Source of the DNA: Cephalotus follicularis
Lineage: Eukaryota; Streptophyta; Magnoliopsida; Oxalidales; Cephalotaceae
Length of the DNA: 64,000 bases
Assembly (NCBI GenBank): GCA_001972305.1
Contig: BDDD01000318.1
Coordinates: 372,001-436,000 of the forward strand
Direction of reading: 5' to 3'
A program made the translations under genes and the position numbers. Shown here piece by piece: positions 34,198-46,322 of this stretch (position 1 is the stretch's first letter; every line of letters starts with the position of its first letter). Under the pieces are notes generated by a model. The model was not told the origin of the DNA, made no database searches, and was given only the letters and a program-made list of their open reading frames with translations.

Positions 34198-35417
34198 TGC
34201 GGCTAGTAAGATTCAACCTTCTAAGGCTCCTTATGGTGCTCCGGTGTTGTTCCAGGAGAAACAAGACAGTTTCATGCGGTTTTGTGTCGATTATCGAGGT
34301 ATAAACAAAGTGACAGTCAAGAATAAATATCTGGTACCTTTGATTTCAGACCTGTTCGATAGATTGACGAGGACTGTGTATTTTAAGAAGCTGGACTTGC
34401 GGTCTGGATATTGGCAGGTCAATTGCGGCAGGAGATGAACATAAAAACTACTATGGTGACACGGTGTGATTCTTAAGAATTTCAAGTCATGCCGTTCGGC
34501 TTGACAAATACACCTGTTACTTTCTGCAACTTGATGAATGATGTCTTTCATGAGTATTTAGACAAATTCGTAGTTGTGTACTTAGACGATATTGTTGTGT
34601 ACAGTGAGACCCTTGAAGCTCACTTGGTGCATCTCAGACTTGTATTCTCTCGATTGAGGGAAAATTCTCTCTATGTAAAAAGGGAGAAATGTGAATTTTG
34701 CCAAAGGGAGATCAAGTTCCTTGGGCATGTTGTGGGCAACGGAGAAATGAAGAAGGATCAGCGGAAGGTCCAGGCAATTGCAGACTGGTCAGTGCCTACA
34801 AAAGTGGCAGAATTGAGAAGCTTCCTTGGCTTGGCGAATTACTATCGAAAGTTTATTGTGGGATACTCGAAGAAGGTGGCTTGTTTAACGGATTTATTGA
34901 AGAAAAAACAGCCTTGACAGTGGACTGAAGCATGCCAAATTGCCTTTACCAAAGTGAAAAATGCTATTATGTCTGAGCTTGTGTTAAAGCTACCCGATTT
35001 TGAGAGCCTCTTTGAGGTGCATACGAATGCATCATACAAAGCAGTGGGTGGCGTGTTAGTTCAAAGGGGCATCTAGTTGCTTTTCAAAGTTGGAAGTTGA
35101 AGGAAACTGAGCAAAGGTATTATGAGCACGAGAAGGAGATGTTGGATATGATGCATTGTTTACATGTATGGCGTGTTTACTTACTGGGTACCAAGTTTGC
35201 TGTAAAAACAGACAATGTAGCAAACACCTTCTTCAAGACTCGGAAGAAATTGTCTGCTAGGCAGGCACGGTGGCAGGAATTTCTTGCGGAGTACGACTTC
35301 GAATGGGAGCATAAAACAGGAAAGCATAATCAGGTTGCGGATGCTCTTAGTCGGAAAGATTTCTTAGAAGTTGCGACAATTTCTAATATAAAGTCAGATT
35401 TTGTTGACATGGCATAA
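34198..35417 (+). pseudogene. pol: Chromovirus RT and RNase H, continued
   Basis: It resumes with [20 protein letters not shown], then [31 protein letters not shown], a frameshift, [33 protein letters not shown] and RNase H ([35 protein letters not shown]), ending ALSRKDFLEVATISN and a stop at 35417. At least two frameshifts and one TGA (from TGG, near 34915) disrupt it. Integrase does not follow; an LTR fragment does. Confidence 0.82.
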
Positions 35418-35513
35418 GTGGTTCCTACATTTTAGGCTTAGCTTGCTGGCTGTTTGAAAAAGTCCTGTATGTGTTGTAAGGCCTAATATGAGCCATCTGT
35501 AAACTTAGCAATT
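35418..35513 (+). mobile_element. LTR fragment joining two elements
   Basis: About 95 bases matching the reverse complement of 45570-45655 (GTGGTTCCTACATTTTAGGC and onwards) bridge the end of RNase H and the gag at 35517. There is no LTR start, end or primer site, so this is a deletion junction. Confidence 0.65.
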
Positions 35514-35516
35514 GGT

Positions 35517-36668
35517 TGGAGACTCGAGATTTTGGTTGGTGAACCTCAGGTGGAGGACCTTGCTGAAAATTTGACGGCTCGTCTTGACGAATTAGTTGAT
35601 GGAGTAACAGTCATCCAAAAATCGCATAATGAATTGATGGGTAAGAAGGAGGAACGGTTCGAGCAAGTGGTGCTTGACATAATCTCATTCATCGATGATT
35701 TGAGGAAGTGTATTGAACTGAACCAGGAGGACATTTCTCTACTAAAGAAGGCCCTCCATGGTGGTTCCTCAAAAGCAAAGGGTTCTTCGAACAAGTTTAA
35801 AGTCCCTAAACCAAAACAGTTCAGTGGAAAACGTGATGCTAAGGAGCTGGAAAATTTCTTATGGGACATGGAGTCGTATTTTCAGGCCACTCGTGTACCT
35901 GAGGAGGAGAAAGTCTCCATCACCAGCATGTACTTATCTGGTGATGCAAAGCTGTGGTGGAGAACGAGGGTGCAGGATGACGCAAGTTCTGGAAGACCGA
36001 GGATTGAGACCTGGTCGGTCTTGGACAAAGAATTGAAGGACCAATTCCTTCCAAACAACACTTAATGGCTAACAAGAGAGTCCCTAAAGGAACTAAAACA
36101 GACGGGCTCTATGCGACACTATGTGAAGGAATTCAGTTCCTTATTGCTGGATATTAAAGATATGTCAGAGGAGGACAAATTGTTTAATTTTCTTTCAAGC
36201 ATGCAGCCTTGGGCGCAGATGGAGCTATGGAGGCAGAATGTGCAGGACTTACCTTCAGCCATGGAGGCAACTGATGCCTTGGTTGACTTCAGAATGATGA
36301 AATAGAGTGAAGGGCCTTCTAGCAGTGGAAAGGCCAAGCCCAAAGACAAGGGCAAACACAAGAAAGACAAGGGCGATGTGAAGAAGAACTATGACTCTTC
36401 AGTCAAGGGTAAGGCAGAGGAGACGGATGATTGGAAAGAAAAGAAAGCAAGCAGCGGATGCTTCATTTGTAAAGGTCCACATCGTGCGAGGGACTGCCCC
36501 AAGAGAGGGAAGCTAAATGCTATGGTGGCTCAAAGTGACAGTGGAGGCACTACCGATTCGGAGTCCCCTATCAGAGTTGCTCCATTGCAGTTAATCAATG
36601 CTCTCCAAACAGTGCCACCATCAGGCCTGTTATATGTTCATATGATGGTCCAGGGGCAGCAGGTGTAG
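35517..36668 (+). pseudogene. gag: Chromovirus gag, left arm of the palindrome
   Basis: It reads LEILVGEPQVEDLAENLTAR, SHNELMGKKEERFEQVV, then the gag core LENFLWDMESYFQATRVPEE, ITSMYLSGDAKLWWRTR, LKDQFLPNNT, and the CCHC knuckle CFICKGPHRARDCP (36460-36501). The first residues are missing compared with the right arm (which starts at 45150). Stops at about 36062 (TAA), 36303 (TAG) and 36666 (TAG) kill it. Confidence 0.85.
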
Positions 36669-38560
36669 GCAATGGTGGACACAGGTACTACCCACAGTTT
36701 CTTGGAGGAAAGGATGGTGACTCGATTAAGCTTGAGGGTAGACAAGCACACTAGTCGGATCAAAGCAGTAAATTCTCAGGCGCAGGCAGTGGCTGGAATG
36801 GCACATGGTGTGCAGATTTCCATGGGAGATTGGGTTGGAAAAATTGATCTTATGGTGGTTCCATTAGCGATTTTGATTTGATCTTGGGCAACGACTTCTT
36901 TATATATGAGAAGGTAATAATGATGCCTCATCTTTATGGTTTATTTATCATGATTGAAAGGAGTCCTTGTTTTGTGGTGGGACATAATGTGGCTACAGCT
37001 AAGTCACAAAGAGACAAAGGCAAGGCCGAAACATTATCCGCCATGCAGCTGGCACGTGGATTGAAAAATGGTCATATGACTTACCTCGCATCGTTGGTGG
37101 AGGTAAAATCTGAGGAGGCAGTAGCAACCCCTACCGAAGTTGTTGGATTGCTGGAAGAGTTCAACGATGTAATGCCATTGGAGTTTGTCCGATGGGCTAC
37201 CGCCAAGGCGAGGAGTAGACCATAAAATTAAGCTTATTCCAGGCTCATAAGCTCCTGCGAAGGCCCCATATCGTATGTCCCCGAAAGAGTTGGAGGAATT
37301 GCGGAAACAACTGAGTGAGCTAGTTGTTGCGGGCAAAGTACAACCATCAAAGGCGCCTTATGGTGTGCCAGTGCTATTTCAGGAGAAGTAGGACGGGTCC
37401 ATGCGGTTATGCGTCGACTACCGAGGTCTTAATAAGGTAACAATAAAAAATAAATACCCAGTACCTTTGATCTCGGACTTGTTTGATAGGTTGGCAAGGG
37501 CGGTATACTTCACAAAACTGGACCTGCGGTCAGGGTACTGGCAGGTTAGAATTGCAACGGGGGATGAGCCAAAAACAACAATGGTTACACGGTATGGAAG
37601 CTACGAATTTCTGGTCATGCCATTTGGCTTGACCAACGCACCAGCCACAATTTGTAATCTAATGAATGATGTGTTTCATGAATTTATAGATAAATTTGTG
37701 GTAGTATACTTAGATGACATTGTAGTATACAGTGAGTTGCTTGAGGATCATTTGGTGCACCTTAAATTGGTTCTCTCACGGTTGAGGAAAAACTCTCTTT
37801 TTGTGAAGAAGGAGAAATGTGAATTCTGCCATAAGGAGATTCGGTTCCTTGGGCACATAGTGGGCGACGGTGAAGTTAGAATGGATCAGCGCAAAATCCA
37901 AGCCATTGCGGAGTGGCCCGTGCCCACCAAAGTAGCAGAATTGCGGAGCTTTCTGGGCTTAGCCAACTATTATCAGAAATTAATTGCAAGGTATTCAAAG
38001 AAGGTAGCATGTTTAACTGACTTGTTAAAGAAATACGGGCCCTGACAGTGGTCGGAGACGTGCCAGGTTGCATTTACCAAGGTGAGGGATGCGATCATTT
38101 CATAATCTGTTTTGAAACTACCCAACTTTGAAACCCCATTTGAAGTACACACAGAGGCGTCAGACAAGGCTGTGGGTGGAGTCTTGGTCTAGGAGGGGCA
38201 TCCAGAAGTGTTTGAGAGTTGGAAGCTAAAGGAGGTAGAACAGAGATATTCAGCACATGAGAAAGAAATGCTAGCCGTAGTGCATTACTTGCGGGTTTGG
38301 AGGGTCTACTTACTTGGCACCAGGTTTATTGTCAAGATTGGTAATGTAGCAAATACTTTCTTTAGAACACAAAAGAAGCTATCTGCCAGGTAGGCACGCT
38401 GACAGGAGTTTTTGACTGAATATGACTTCGAGTGGGAGCACAAACCAGGGAGGCACAATCAGGTAGCTGATGCTCTCAGTCGAAAATGTGTTTTAGAGAT
38501 GGTTGCGGCAATTTCCCATGTTGAGGCAGACTTTGTGGATAAGGTCAGGAATATTTCTAA
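36669..38560 (+). pseudogene. pol: Chromovirus protease, RT and RNase H, left arm
   Basis: The retropepsin active site appears as MVDTGTTHSFLEERM (DTG then Thr, where the right arm has DTGATHSF). A frameshift lies near 36877. [73 protein letters not shown], and [12 protein letters not shown]. RNase [55 protein letters not shown]. Stops near 37389, 38043, 38104, 38191, 38391 and 38400 make it non-functional. Confidence 0.87.
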
Positions 38561-40017
38561 CTCTGATGCGTATTATGTAAAAATAGCACAGCAGGTACAG
38601 GAGGGCCTGGTGCGAGGCTACTGGCTGGAGTTAGGACTATTATACGCAAAAGGAGGCAGGTTATTTGTTCCAAACGGTAGGGGATTGAGGCAACAATTGT
38701 TGACGCATGACTCCCAATGGGCAGGGCATCCCGGGGTGCAAAGGATACAGGCACAATTGACCAGGAGCTTTGTTTGGCCTAAAATGGCTGATGATGTTGA
38801 AGCCTATGTGAAGTCTTGCTTAGTGTGCCAGTAGGACAAGGTTGAGCGCCAGAAAGAAGCAGGCCTACTACAGCGCTTGCCCATCCCAGAAAAACCGTGG
38901 GCATCAGTGTTGATGGACTTTGTCAACGGTTTTTCTAAGGTAGAAGAATTTTCTTCTGTAATGGTTGTGGTTGATAGGTTTTCCAAGTATGCAGTGTTTG
39001 TGGCAGCCCCGAAGGTATGCACAGCCGAGGTAGCAGCTGATCTTTTTTACTGAAATATAGTCAAGCATTTCGGAGTACCATCGGACATAGTGAGCGATCG
39101 GGACGCTCTCTTTACAGGGCAGTTTTGGATGTGTCTCTTCAATTTGATGGGGTCAGAATTGAAGTTTTCCACTGTCAACCATCCACAAACAGACGGGCAG
39201 ACTGAGAGGATCAATGGCCTGTCTGAAGACTATCTACGACATTATGTGACGGCAATCCAGAGAAACTGGCTAGACTTGCTGCACAGTGCACAATTTTGTT
39301 ACAACCTTCACAGATCTTTAGCAACGGGGTACAGTCCTTTTGAACTAGCAACTGGGCACCAGTCACTTACTCCCCAAGGAGTGGCATTACAAAAGGCAGG
39401 TGGCCAGTGTCCCTCAACATATAGGTTTGAAAGAGATAGGCAAGAAAGACTTGAGGATGCTCAAGACAGCCTTGGTAAGGCATCCAGGAGAATGAAAAAA
39501 TATGCAGACAAGGGCAAGAGGCTAGTAGAGTTCAAAGTTGGGGATACAGTGATGCTGAAGCTAACTCCACAAATGTGGAAGAAGATAAACAGTAAGAAAG
39601 TGCACTAAGGGTTGATACCAAAATATGATGGACATTTCGAAGTGATAAAGAAGGTGGGCAACGTAGCATACCGACTACACTTACCCGAGCTGCTAAAGCT
39701 ACACCCCACATTTCATGTAAGTTTCCTTAAACCTTTCAATGAAAACTTGTTAAATGTTGGGCGAATTCAAGCCCAACGTGCTCCACCAGTAATAAGGCAG
39801 CAATATGATCAGGAACTAGAGAAGATTCTTTACCATCGGGCCTTGGGGCAGAGCAAGAAAAATCGGAAAACTGAATATTTAATTCACTGGAGAGGGTCTC
39901 CAGAATCGAATGCTTCATGGGAGAAGGAGAAGGATTTATGGAAATTAAAAAGGCAGGTTCGAGATTATTTAACCATCCCATCGACAAGGACGTCGAGCTC
40001 TTTTGGTGGGGGTGGTT
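38561..40017 (+). pseudogene. pol: Chromovirus integrase and chromodomain, left arm
   Basis: Zinc-binding part: HDSQWAGHPGVQRIQA and KSCLVCQ. Catalytic core: MDFVNGFSKVEEFSS, VVVDRFSKYAVF, DIVSDRDALFTGQFW, NHPQTDGQTERING. C-terminal part and chromodomain: KVGNVAYRLHLPELLKLHPT, TEYLIHWRGSPESNASWEKE, RTSSSFGGGGL. Stops are at about 38832 (TAG), 39051-39053 (TGA) and 39606-39608 (TAA). The last two are at codons that are also stops in the right arm. A GGTGGGGGTGGTT polypurine tract precedes the LTR at 40018. Confidence 0.88.
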
Positions 40018-40607
40018 TGTTAGTCCCTTGAGCTTGGGCGAGACACGACTAGCATGGGTTTGGGTCCTGAACCTATGTTAGCCCGGGGCAGTAGCATAGG
40101 GAGGCATATTACACGAAAGCAGGCACATATATGGGAAACTTTCAGTATAAATGGTTCAAGCATGGCACTGCTCCCGCGTCCTGCGCGCATCTGCCTGTTT
40201 GAGCGCAATGCCTCGCACAATGCTCGACCCACTCTGCATGTTGTGAGCCATGCCTTGCACAATGCTTGGCCAACTCCCGCATGATGTGCGCAATGCTCGG
40301 ACTACTCTGCCTAATGTGCACTCCACTCCGGACAATGCTCGGACCATGTGCGCCATGCCTCGAACACTGCTCGGATCATGTGCGCTATGCCTCGCACGAT
40401 GCGCGCTCTTGCCGAGCATTGCCTTGCTTGATGAACATGGCACGCACGCCTGTCGCGCCATGCTTGAACCATTTATAATGAAAGTGTCCCATATATGTGC
40501 CTACTTCCGTGTAACATGCCTTCCCATGCTACTGCCCCGGGCTAACATAGGTGCAGGACCTCAACCCATGCTAGCCGTGTCTCACCCAAGCTCAAGGGAC
40601 TAACAAA
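40018..40607. mobile_element. Head-to-head truncated LTRs at the palindrome centre
   Basis: Plus-strand LTR sequence starts TGTTAGTCCCTTGAGC at 40018 and stops at about 40166 after TTCAAGCATGGCA. From there to 40607 the sequence is minus-strand LTR, ending GGGACTAACA. Neither half has the R-U5 end of an LTR. The GCAC-rich repeats in the spacer open several meaningless frames. Confidence 0.8.
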
Positions 40608-42060
40608 CCACCCCCACCAAAAGAGCTCAACGTCCTAGTCGATAGGATGGTTAAATAATCTCAGACCTGCCTTTCGAATTACCATAAATCCGTCTCCTTC
40701 TCCCATAAAGCTTCCGATTCTGGAGAACCTCTCCAGTGAATTAAATATTCAGTTCTCCGATTTTTCTTGCTCTGCCCCAAGGCCCGATGGTAAAGAATCT
40801 TATCTACTTCCCGATCATATTGCTGCCTTATTACTTGTGGAGCACGTTGGGCTTGAATGCACCCAACATTTAACAAGTTTTCATTGAAAGGTTTAAGGAA
40901 ACTTAAATAAAATGTGGGGTGTAGCTTTAGCCGCTAGGGTAAGTGTAGTAGGTATGCTAAGTTGCCCACCTTCTTCATCACTTCGAAATGTCCCTCATAT
41001 TTTGGTATCAACCCTCAGTGCACTTTCTTACTGTTTATCTTCTTCCACATTTGTGGAGTTAGCTTCTGCATCACTCTATCCCCGACTTTGAACTCTACTA
41101 GCCTCCTGCCCTTGTTTGCATATTTTTTCATTCACCTGGCCGCTTAGCAAGGCTGTCTCGAGCGTCCTCAAGTCTTTCTTGCCTATCTCTTGCAAACCTA
41201 TATACTGCGGGACACTGGCCACCTGCCTTTTGTAATGCCACTTCTTGGGGAGTAAGTGGTTGGCGCCCAGTTGCTAGTTCAAAAGGACTGTACCCCGTTG
41301 CTGAAGATCTGTGAAGGTTGTAACAAAATTATGCACTGTGCAACAAGTCTAGCCAGTTTCTCTGGCTTGCCGTCACATAAAGCCGTAGATAGTCTTCAGA
41401 CAGGCCATTGATCCGCTCAGTCTGTCCGTCTGTTTGTGGATGGTCGGCAGTGGAAAACTTCAATTTTGACCCCATCAAATTGAAGAGACACATCCAAAAC
41501 CGCCATGTAAAGCGAGCATCCCAATCGCTCACTATGTCCGCCGGTACTCCGAAATGCTTGACTATATTTCAGTAAAAAAGATCAGCCGCTACCTCGGCTG
41601 TGCATACCTTCGGGGCTGCCATAAACACTGTATACTTGAAAAACCTATCAACCACAACCATTACAGAAGAAAATTCTTCTACCTTAGGAAAACCGCTAAC
41701 AAAGTCCATCGACACCGATGCCCACGGTTTTTCTGGGATGGGCAAGGGCTGTAGTAGGCCTGCTTCTTTCTGGCGCTCAACCTTGTCCTGCTGGCACACC
41801 AAGCAAGACTTCACATAGGCTTCAACATCATCATCCATTTCAGGCCAAACAAAGCTCCTGGTCAATTGCGCCTGCATCCTTTGCACCCCGGGATGCCCTG
41901 CCCATTGGGAGTCATGCGTCTCTCGCAACAATTGTTGCCTCAATCCCCCACCGTTTGGAACAAATAACCTGCCTCCTTTTGCGTATAATAGTCCTGGCTC
42001 CAGCCAGTAGCGTCGCACCAGGCCCTCCTGTACCTGCTATGCTATTTGTACATAATACGG
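40608..42060 (-). pseudogene. pol: Chromovirus integrase and chromodomain, right arm
   Basis: Minus-strand pieces: YWLEPGLLYAKGGRLFVPNG, HDSQWAGHPGVQRMQAQLTR, CLVCQQDKVERQKEAGLLQP, SMDFVSGFPKVEEFSSVMVV (42018-41569). It stops with TGA at 41569-41571, then DWDARFTWRFWMCLFN and DHPQTDGQTERINGL, a TGA at 41015-41017, and the chromodomain TEYLIHWRGSPESEALWEKE (to 40679). The DDE aspartate and HHCC residues are mostly present, but the two stops shared with the left arm, plus frameshifts, make it dead. Confidence 0.87.
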
Positions 42061-44100
42061 ATCAGAGTTAGAAATATTCGTGACCTTATCCACAAAGTCT
42101 GCCTCAACATGGGAAATTGCCGCAACCATCTCTGAAACACCTTTTCGACTGAGAGCATCAGCTACCTGATTGTGCCTCCTTGGTTTGTGCTCCCACTCGA
42201 ACTCATATTCAGCCAAAAACTCCTGCCAGCGCGCCTACTGGCGGACAGCTTTTTTTGTGTTTTAAAGAAAGTATTTGCTACATTACCAGTCTTGACAATA
42301 AACCTGGTGCCAAGTAAGTAGACCCTCCAAACCCGCAAGCAATGCACTACGGCTAGCATTTCTTTCTCATGTGCTGAATATCTCTGTTCTACCTCCTTTA
42401 GCTTCCAACTCTCAAACACTACTGGATGCCCCTCCTGGACCAAGACTCCACCCACAGCCTTGTCCGACGCCTCTGTGTGTACTTCAAATGGGGTTTCAAA
42501 GTTGGGTAGTTTCGAAACAGGTTCTGAAATGATCGCATCCCTCACCCTGGTAAATACAACCTGGCACATCTCTGACCATTGCCAGGGCCTGTCTTTCTTC
42601 AACAACTCAGTTAAACATGCTACCTTCTTTAAATACCTTGCAATTAATTTCCGGTAATAGTTGGCTAAGCCCAGAAAGCTCCGCAATTCTGCTACTTTGG
42701 TGGGCACGGGCCACTCCGCAATGGCCTGGATTTTGCGCTGATCCATTCTAACTTCACCGCCACCCACAATGTGCCAAAGGAACCGAATCTCCTTCTGGCA
42801 GAATTCACATTTCTCCTTCTTCACAAAAAGAGAGTTTTTCCTCAACCGTGAGAGAACCAATTTAAGGTGCACCAAATAATCCTCAAGCGACTCACTGTAT
42901 ACTACAATGTCATCTAAGTATACTACCACAAATTTATCTAAAAATTCATGAAACACATCATTCATTAGATTACAAAATGTGGCTGGTGCGTTGGTCAAGC
43001 CAAATGGCATGACCAAAAATTTGTAGCTTCTATACCGTGTAACTATTGTTGTTTTTGGCTCATCCCTTGCTACAATTCTAACATGCCTGTACCCTGAGCG
43101 TAGACCCAGTTTTGTGAAGTATACCGCCCTTGCCACCTATCAAACAAGTCCGAGATCAAAGGTACTGGGTATTTATTTTTTATTGTCACCTTATTAAGAC
43201 CTCGGTAGTCGACGCATAACCGTATTGACCCGTCCTGCTGCTCCTGAAACAGCACTGGCGCACCATTAGGCGCCATTGATGGTTGTATTTTTTCCGCACA
43301 ACTAGCTCACTCAGTTGTTTCTGCAATTCCTCCAACTCTTTCGGGGACATACGATATGGGGCCTTTGCAGGAGCTTGTGAGCCTGGAATAAGCTCAATTT
43401 TATCGTATACTCCTCGCCTTGGTGGTAGCCCATCGGGCAACTCCAATGGCATTACATCCTTGAACTCTTCCAGCATTCCAACAACTTCAGTTGGGGCTGC
43501 CACTGCCTCCTCTGATTTTACCTCCACTAACGATGCAAGGTAAGTCATATGACTTTTTTTCAATCCACGGGCCAGTTGCGTGGCGGATAATGTCTTCACT
43601 TTGCCTTTCTCTCCCTATGACTTAGCTCCTGCCACATTGTGTCCTGACACAAAACAGGGACTCCTTTCATTCATGATAAATAAACCACATAAGTGAGGCA
43701 TCATAATTACCATTTCAGATATAAAGAAGTCGTTGCTCAAGATCAAATCAAAATCTTCTAATGGAACCACCATAAGATCAATTTTTCCAGCCCAATCTCC
43801 CATGGAAATCTGCGCACCATGCGCCATTTCAGCCATTGCCTGCGCCTGGGAATTTACTGCTTTGATCCGGCTAGTGTGCTTGTCTACCCTCAAGCTTAAT
43901 CGAGTCACCATCCTTTCCGCCAAGAAACTATGGGTAGCACCTGTGTCCACCATTGCCGACACCTGCTGCCCCTGAACCATCATATGAACATATAATAGGC
44001 ATGATGGTGGCACTGTTCGGAGATCATTGATTAATTGCAATGGAGCAACTCTGGTAAGGGACTCCGAATCGGTAGTTCCTCCACTGTCACTTTGAGCCAC
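42061..44100 (-). pseudogene. pol: Chromovirus protease, RT and RNase H, right arm
   Basis: Protease: AMVDTGATHSFLAERMVTRL (44100-43615). Linker: [61 protein letters not shown], a frameshift near 43140, [33 protein letters not shown]. RNase [38 protein letters not shown]. It keeps Gln and Trp codons where the left arm has stops (for example FQEQQDG and RPWQWSE), so those left-arm stops are later. Confidence 0.87.
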
Positions 44101-45150
44101 CGTAGCATTTAGCTTCCCTCGCTTGGGGCAGCCCCTCGCACGATGTGGACCTTCACAAATGAAGCATCCGCTGCTTGCTTTCTTTTCTTTCTAGTCATAT
44201 GTCTCCTTGGCCTTACCCTTGCTTGAAGAGTCATAGTTCTTCTTCACAGCACCCTTATCTTTCTTGTGTTTGCCCTTGACTTTGGGCTTGGCCTTGCCAC
44301 TGCTAGAAGGCCCTTCACTCGATTTCATCATTCTGAAATCAACCAAGGCATCAGTTGTCGCCATGGCTGAAGGTATGTCCTGCACATTCTGCCTCTGCAG
44401 CTCCGTCTGCGCCCATGGCTGCATGCCTGAAAGAAAATTAAACAACTTGTCCGCCTCTGACATATCTTTGATATCCAGCAGCAAGGAACTGAATTCCTTC
44501 ACATAGTCTCGCACAGAGCCCGTCTGTTTGAGCTTCTTTAGGGACTCACTCGCTAGCCATGAAGTGTTGTTTGGAAGGAATTGGTCCTTCAATTCTTTGA
44601 CTAAGACCGACCAGGTCTCAATCCTCGGTCTTCCAGAACTTGCGTCATCCTGCACCCTCGTTCCCCACCATAGCTTTGCATCACCAGATAAGTACAAGCT
44701 GGTGATGGATACTTTCTCCTCCTCGGGTACACGAGTGGCCTGAAAATACGACTCCATGTCCCATAAGAAATTTTCCAGCTCCTTAGCATCACGTTTTCCA
44801 CTGAACTGTTTTGGTTCAGGGACTTTAAACTTGTTCGAAGAACCCTCCGCTTTTGAGGAACCACCATGGAGGGCCTTCTTTAGTAGAGAAATGTCCTCCT
44901 GGTTCAGTTCAACACACTTCCTCAAATCATCCGTGAATGAGATCATGTCAAACACCACTTGCTTGAACCATTCCTCCGTCTTACCCATCAACTCATTATG
45001 CGAGTTTTGGATGACTGTTACTCTAGTAACTAAGTCGTCAAGACGAACCGTCAAATTATCAGCAGGGTCCTCCACCTGAGGTTCACCAACCAAAATCTCG
45101 AGTCTCCGCACTCTTTCTCGAATAGCACCCATGCTTTCTGAGCGGGTCAT
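44101..45150 (-). pseudogene. gag: Chromovirus gag, right arm
   Basis: The minus-strand ATG at 45150 starts MTRSESMGAIRERVRRLEIL and the frame is open to 44191 through NLTVRLDDLVTRVTVIQNSH, LENFLWDMESYFQATRVPEE, YLSGDAKLWWGTR and LKDQFLPNNTSWLASESL. A TAG lies just before the CCHC knuckle (CFICEGPHRARGCPKRGK, near 44160-44105), where the left arm has DDWKEKK. This is the most complete gag of the family in the window; its start lies 27 bases inside the LTR/primer boundary. Confidence 0.87.
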
Positions 45151-45162
45151 GCACTAAACCAC

Positions 45163-45174
45163 GCTCTGATACCA
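45163..45174 (-). other. Primer-binding site, tRNA-iMet
   Basis: The minus strand reads TGGTATCAGAGC between the LTR end at 45177 and the gag ATG. Confidence 0.85.
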
Positions 45175-45176
45175 AC

Positions 45177-45968
45177 TGTCACGGGGTCAAATTCGCACCT
45201 GAATTTTTGCCTGTGATGGCGCTAGACTCTAGCCTAGCCTCAGCCAATTTGTGCCACGCCCAAGTATATAGAGGCTTAATGCACACACACACCCAGTGTT
45301 TGAATCACGACAATAAGCAAGGCACGCTCACACACAATTTACGAATATATTCCAACCTTTATTTACTCCACCAAAAGTATACAAAGGCATTACAAGCACT
45401 CAGCCCTTGCCTAGAGAATTCTCCCCTAATTCTTACACATGCCGCTCATGCCTTAGACAAGTCTACCTACTCCCCTATTTATAGTGCAACCATGCACTTT
45501 TGCAGCTAACACCCCTAGCTGCTAGGACACTTGGCAATCATGCCTTACAATTGACACCAACAAATTGCTAAGTATACAGATGACACAAATCAGGCCTTAC
45601 AACACATACAGGACTTTTTCAGACAACCAGCAAGCTATGCCTAAGATGTAGGAACCACTCTACACGTTTTTGGCCTTCCTGCATCATGACCTCCGCATTT
45701 TGTGCACCCCAGCCCGCAAGTAGTGCGTTGTGCTTCCAGGTTGTGCGCACATGCCCGCATGATGTGCGCACATGCCCGCATAATGTGCGCCCAAATTGTG
45801 CCAGTCTTTTACCATGCTCCAGAGTCTTGTGCGACATGCCCACTTGTTGCGCGCGCCTGCCGCCCCATGCACGCCCATGTTGTGCGCCCTGCGCACTATG
45901 TCCGCATGTTGTGCGCCACCCCCACATGATGTGCGCCATGCCCGCGCAATATGTGCCAGGTCAAATTT
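45177..45968 (-). mobile_element. 5' LTR of the right-arm element, missing its start
   Basis: On the minus strand it ends CCCCGTGACA at 45177. TATAAATAGGGG lies near 45485 and the GCGCA-rich units at 45690-45950. The beginning is lost at about 45968, where it meets the primer site of a second LTR. Confidence 0.75.
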
Positions 45969-46322
45969 CTCTGATACCAACTGTCGCGAGGTCAAATTCG
46001 CACCTGAATTTTTTCCATTATGGCATTAGGCTCTGGCCTAGTCTTAGCCTATTTATGCAACGCCCCAAGTAGATGAAGGCTAAATACACACACACACACA
46101 CACACACTCATTGTTTAAGCTAAAGAACACTTGCACACAATTTACGGAAAACACTCCAACCTTTTTTACTCCACCAAAAGTACACAAAGGAATACACAAG
46201 CACTCAGCTCTCGCTTAGAGAATTCTCACATAGACTTGGCACAGTTGCTGCCTGGTCTATTTATAGTGCACACACCTACACTATTTGTAGTTAACATCAT
46301 TAACTGCTAGGACACATGGCAC

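Larger units (their letters stand above)
35517..45109. repeat. Nearly 10-kb palindrome of two inverted chromovirus copies
   Basis: The left arm (35517-40166) reads gag to 3' LTR on the plus strand; the right arm (40459-45109) is the same on the minus strand, so the two 3' ends face each other. The innermost pair is LTR 40018-40166 against 40459-40607 (149 bp each), with a 292-bp spacer of inverted LTR repeats. Arms share the stops at 39051/41569 and 39606/41015. Each arm also has private stops and indels. Confidence 0.85.

Noticed and set aside
40156-40603. Cys-rich frames at the palindrome centre
   Set aside because: Same GC-rich LTR units, both strands open.
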